DNA from: Allolobophora icterica
Taxonomy: Eukaryota; Annelida; Clitellata; Crassiclitellata; Lumbricidae
Assembly: GCA_963556255.1 (NCBI GenBank)
Contig: OY744613.1
Location: forward strand, 44,522,791-44,586,790
Length of the DNA stretch: 64,000 nucleotides
Direction of reading: 5' to 3'
Shown: positions 63,346 through 64,000 of the stretch, one piece after another
Numbering within the stretch: position 1 is the stretch's first letter
How the letters are laid out: each line of letters starts with the position of its first letter
Notes under the pieces: model-generated
What the model saw: the letters and a program-made list of their open reading frames with translations, nothing else
The model's database searches: none
What the model was told of the DNA's origin: nothing
Translations under genes and position numbers: made by a program

Positions 63346-64000
63346 ATTCATTCATTCATTCATTCATTCAAAAATTTAATATAGCGCACCTTCAAGAAAC
63401 CTACTCAGAAGCGCTCCCAGCCCAGCCACGGCAATAGAGATTAGACTTGAGCAGCTTGTAAAAAGCAGATGTGTTACCCCTAGGGAGAAGGCGAATCTCT
63501 AATGGAAGACCATTCCAAATGGAGGGCCCAGCTATAGAGAAAGCCCGGCGCTGCCTAATTGTGGAGCGAGCCCGAGGGACTAAAAGTTCTCCCCCGGAAG
63601 AAGACCGAAGAGCACGCCGACCAACTGAATCAGAGACCGGGCGGCAGAGCTCACACAGATAGGCCGGGGCACAGCCTAAGAGACAGCGCCATACCAGTAC
63701 AGCAACCCTATAGCAGATACGCTGCGGGACAGGGAGCCAATGCAGCACATCACGCATGTATGCAGAAATAGGGGCATATTTAGGGATGCGTCCAATAAAC
63801 CGAGCAGCTGACCGAAGAACCCGGTCGAGGCGGCCAATCAATCCAAGCGGCAGACCAACCAAGATCGCACTGCAGTGATCCAGCCTGCTTGTTACAAAAG
63901 CATGTATAAGGATGACAGTAGCATCATGAGACAGAGAACGAGAAATAAGCCGCAATTGGCGCAGTTGATAATAACAGCTACGGGTAAGCTGGTTAACATG
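63346..64000 (-). mobile_element. L2/CR1-like LINE, C-terminal ORF (runs to or past window end)
   Basis: The minus-strand frame at 63401-63955 (184 codons) reads LDHCSAILVGLP, VLHWLPVPQRICYRVAVLV, CAPAYLCELC, AFSIAGPSIWNGLPLE and ends in GSASE. An aaggtgcgctatatt 3' region and an (ATTC)n tail at 63346-63370 follow. Related fragments are at 11560, 14700 and 16440. The catalytic YxDD core would lie upstream. Frame intact, so fairly young. Confidence 0.85.

Overview
This is animal nuclear DNA, most likely from a marine invertebrate; I cannot name the species. The evidence is intron-containing genes with GT/AG junctions, C2H2 zinc-finger proteins, papain/cathepsin-L-like cysteine proteases, L2/CR1-like and REL-type LINEs, hAT and piggyBac-like DNA transposons, tRNA-derived SINE fragments and very long microsatellites. 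The sequence is AT-rich and most of it is repeat.

Layout. 1-10.6 kb: two related minus-strand C2H2 zinc-finger genes (1-632, cut by the window edge, and 8253-9032) that share duplicated 5' flanks. Between them lies a three-level nest of transposons (2622-5966). 10.6-13.3 kb: LINE debris and a large ATGT microsatellite. 13.6-22.7 kb: a complete eight-exon cathepsin-L-like gene on the plus strand (CP1). 22.7-28.2 kb: transposon debris. 28.5-29.9 kb: a third C2H2 zinc-finger gene with one frameshift. 31.4-32.5 kb: a LINE fragment and a small hAT-type element. 34.0-43.9 kb: five exons of a second protease on the minus strand (CP2), with three transposons in its introns. 44.1-46.4 kb: a LINE with microsatellites. 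46.4-51.2 kb: five exons of a third protease on the plus strand (CP3). 52-59.5 kb: SINE, tandem repeats and a large transposon carrying a nested TTAA-type element. 60.0-61.1 kb: TATA box and first two coding exons of a fourth protease (CP4), whose intron 2 runs to the window end through repeats, a hAT element and a LINE.

The biological core is the four-member protease cluster. Exon lengths and phases match closely between copies (33, about 186, about 166, about 109 and 100 nt), so they are local duplicates. Each copy departs from a normal papain-type enzyme. CP1 has Gly in place of the catalytic Cys but keeps His and Asn. CP2 keeps the Cys in an altered loop, and I found no exons 1-3. CP3 lacks the 33-nt microexon that encodes the catalytic Cys, although joining its neighbours would stay in frame. 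CP4 has a 4-nt frameshifting insertion in exon 2. The cluster therefore looks like a family moving towards non-enzymatic protease homologues or pseudogenes.

The most unusual structural feature is a minisatellite made from the exon 2/intron 2 splice-donor junction: four clean 19-bp units in CP1 and about nineteen diverged units in CP4, each repeating the end of the exon plus the GTAAG donor. All calls were made by eye from the sequence; no database search was run.
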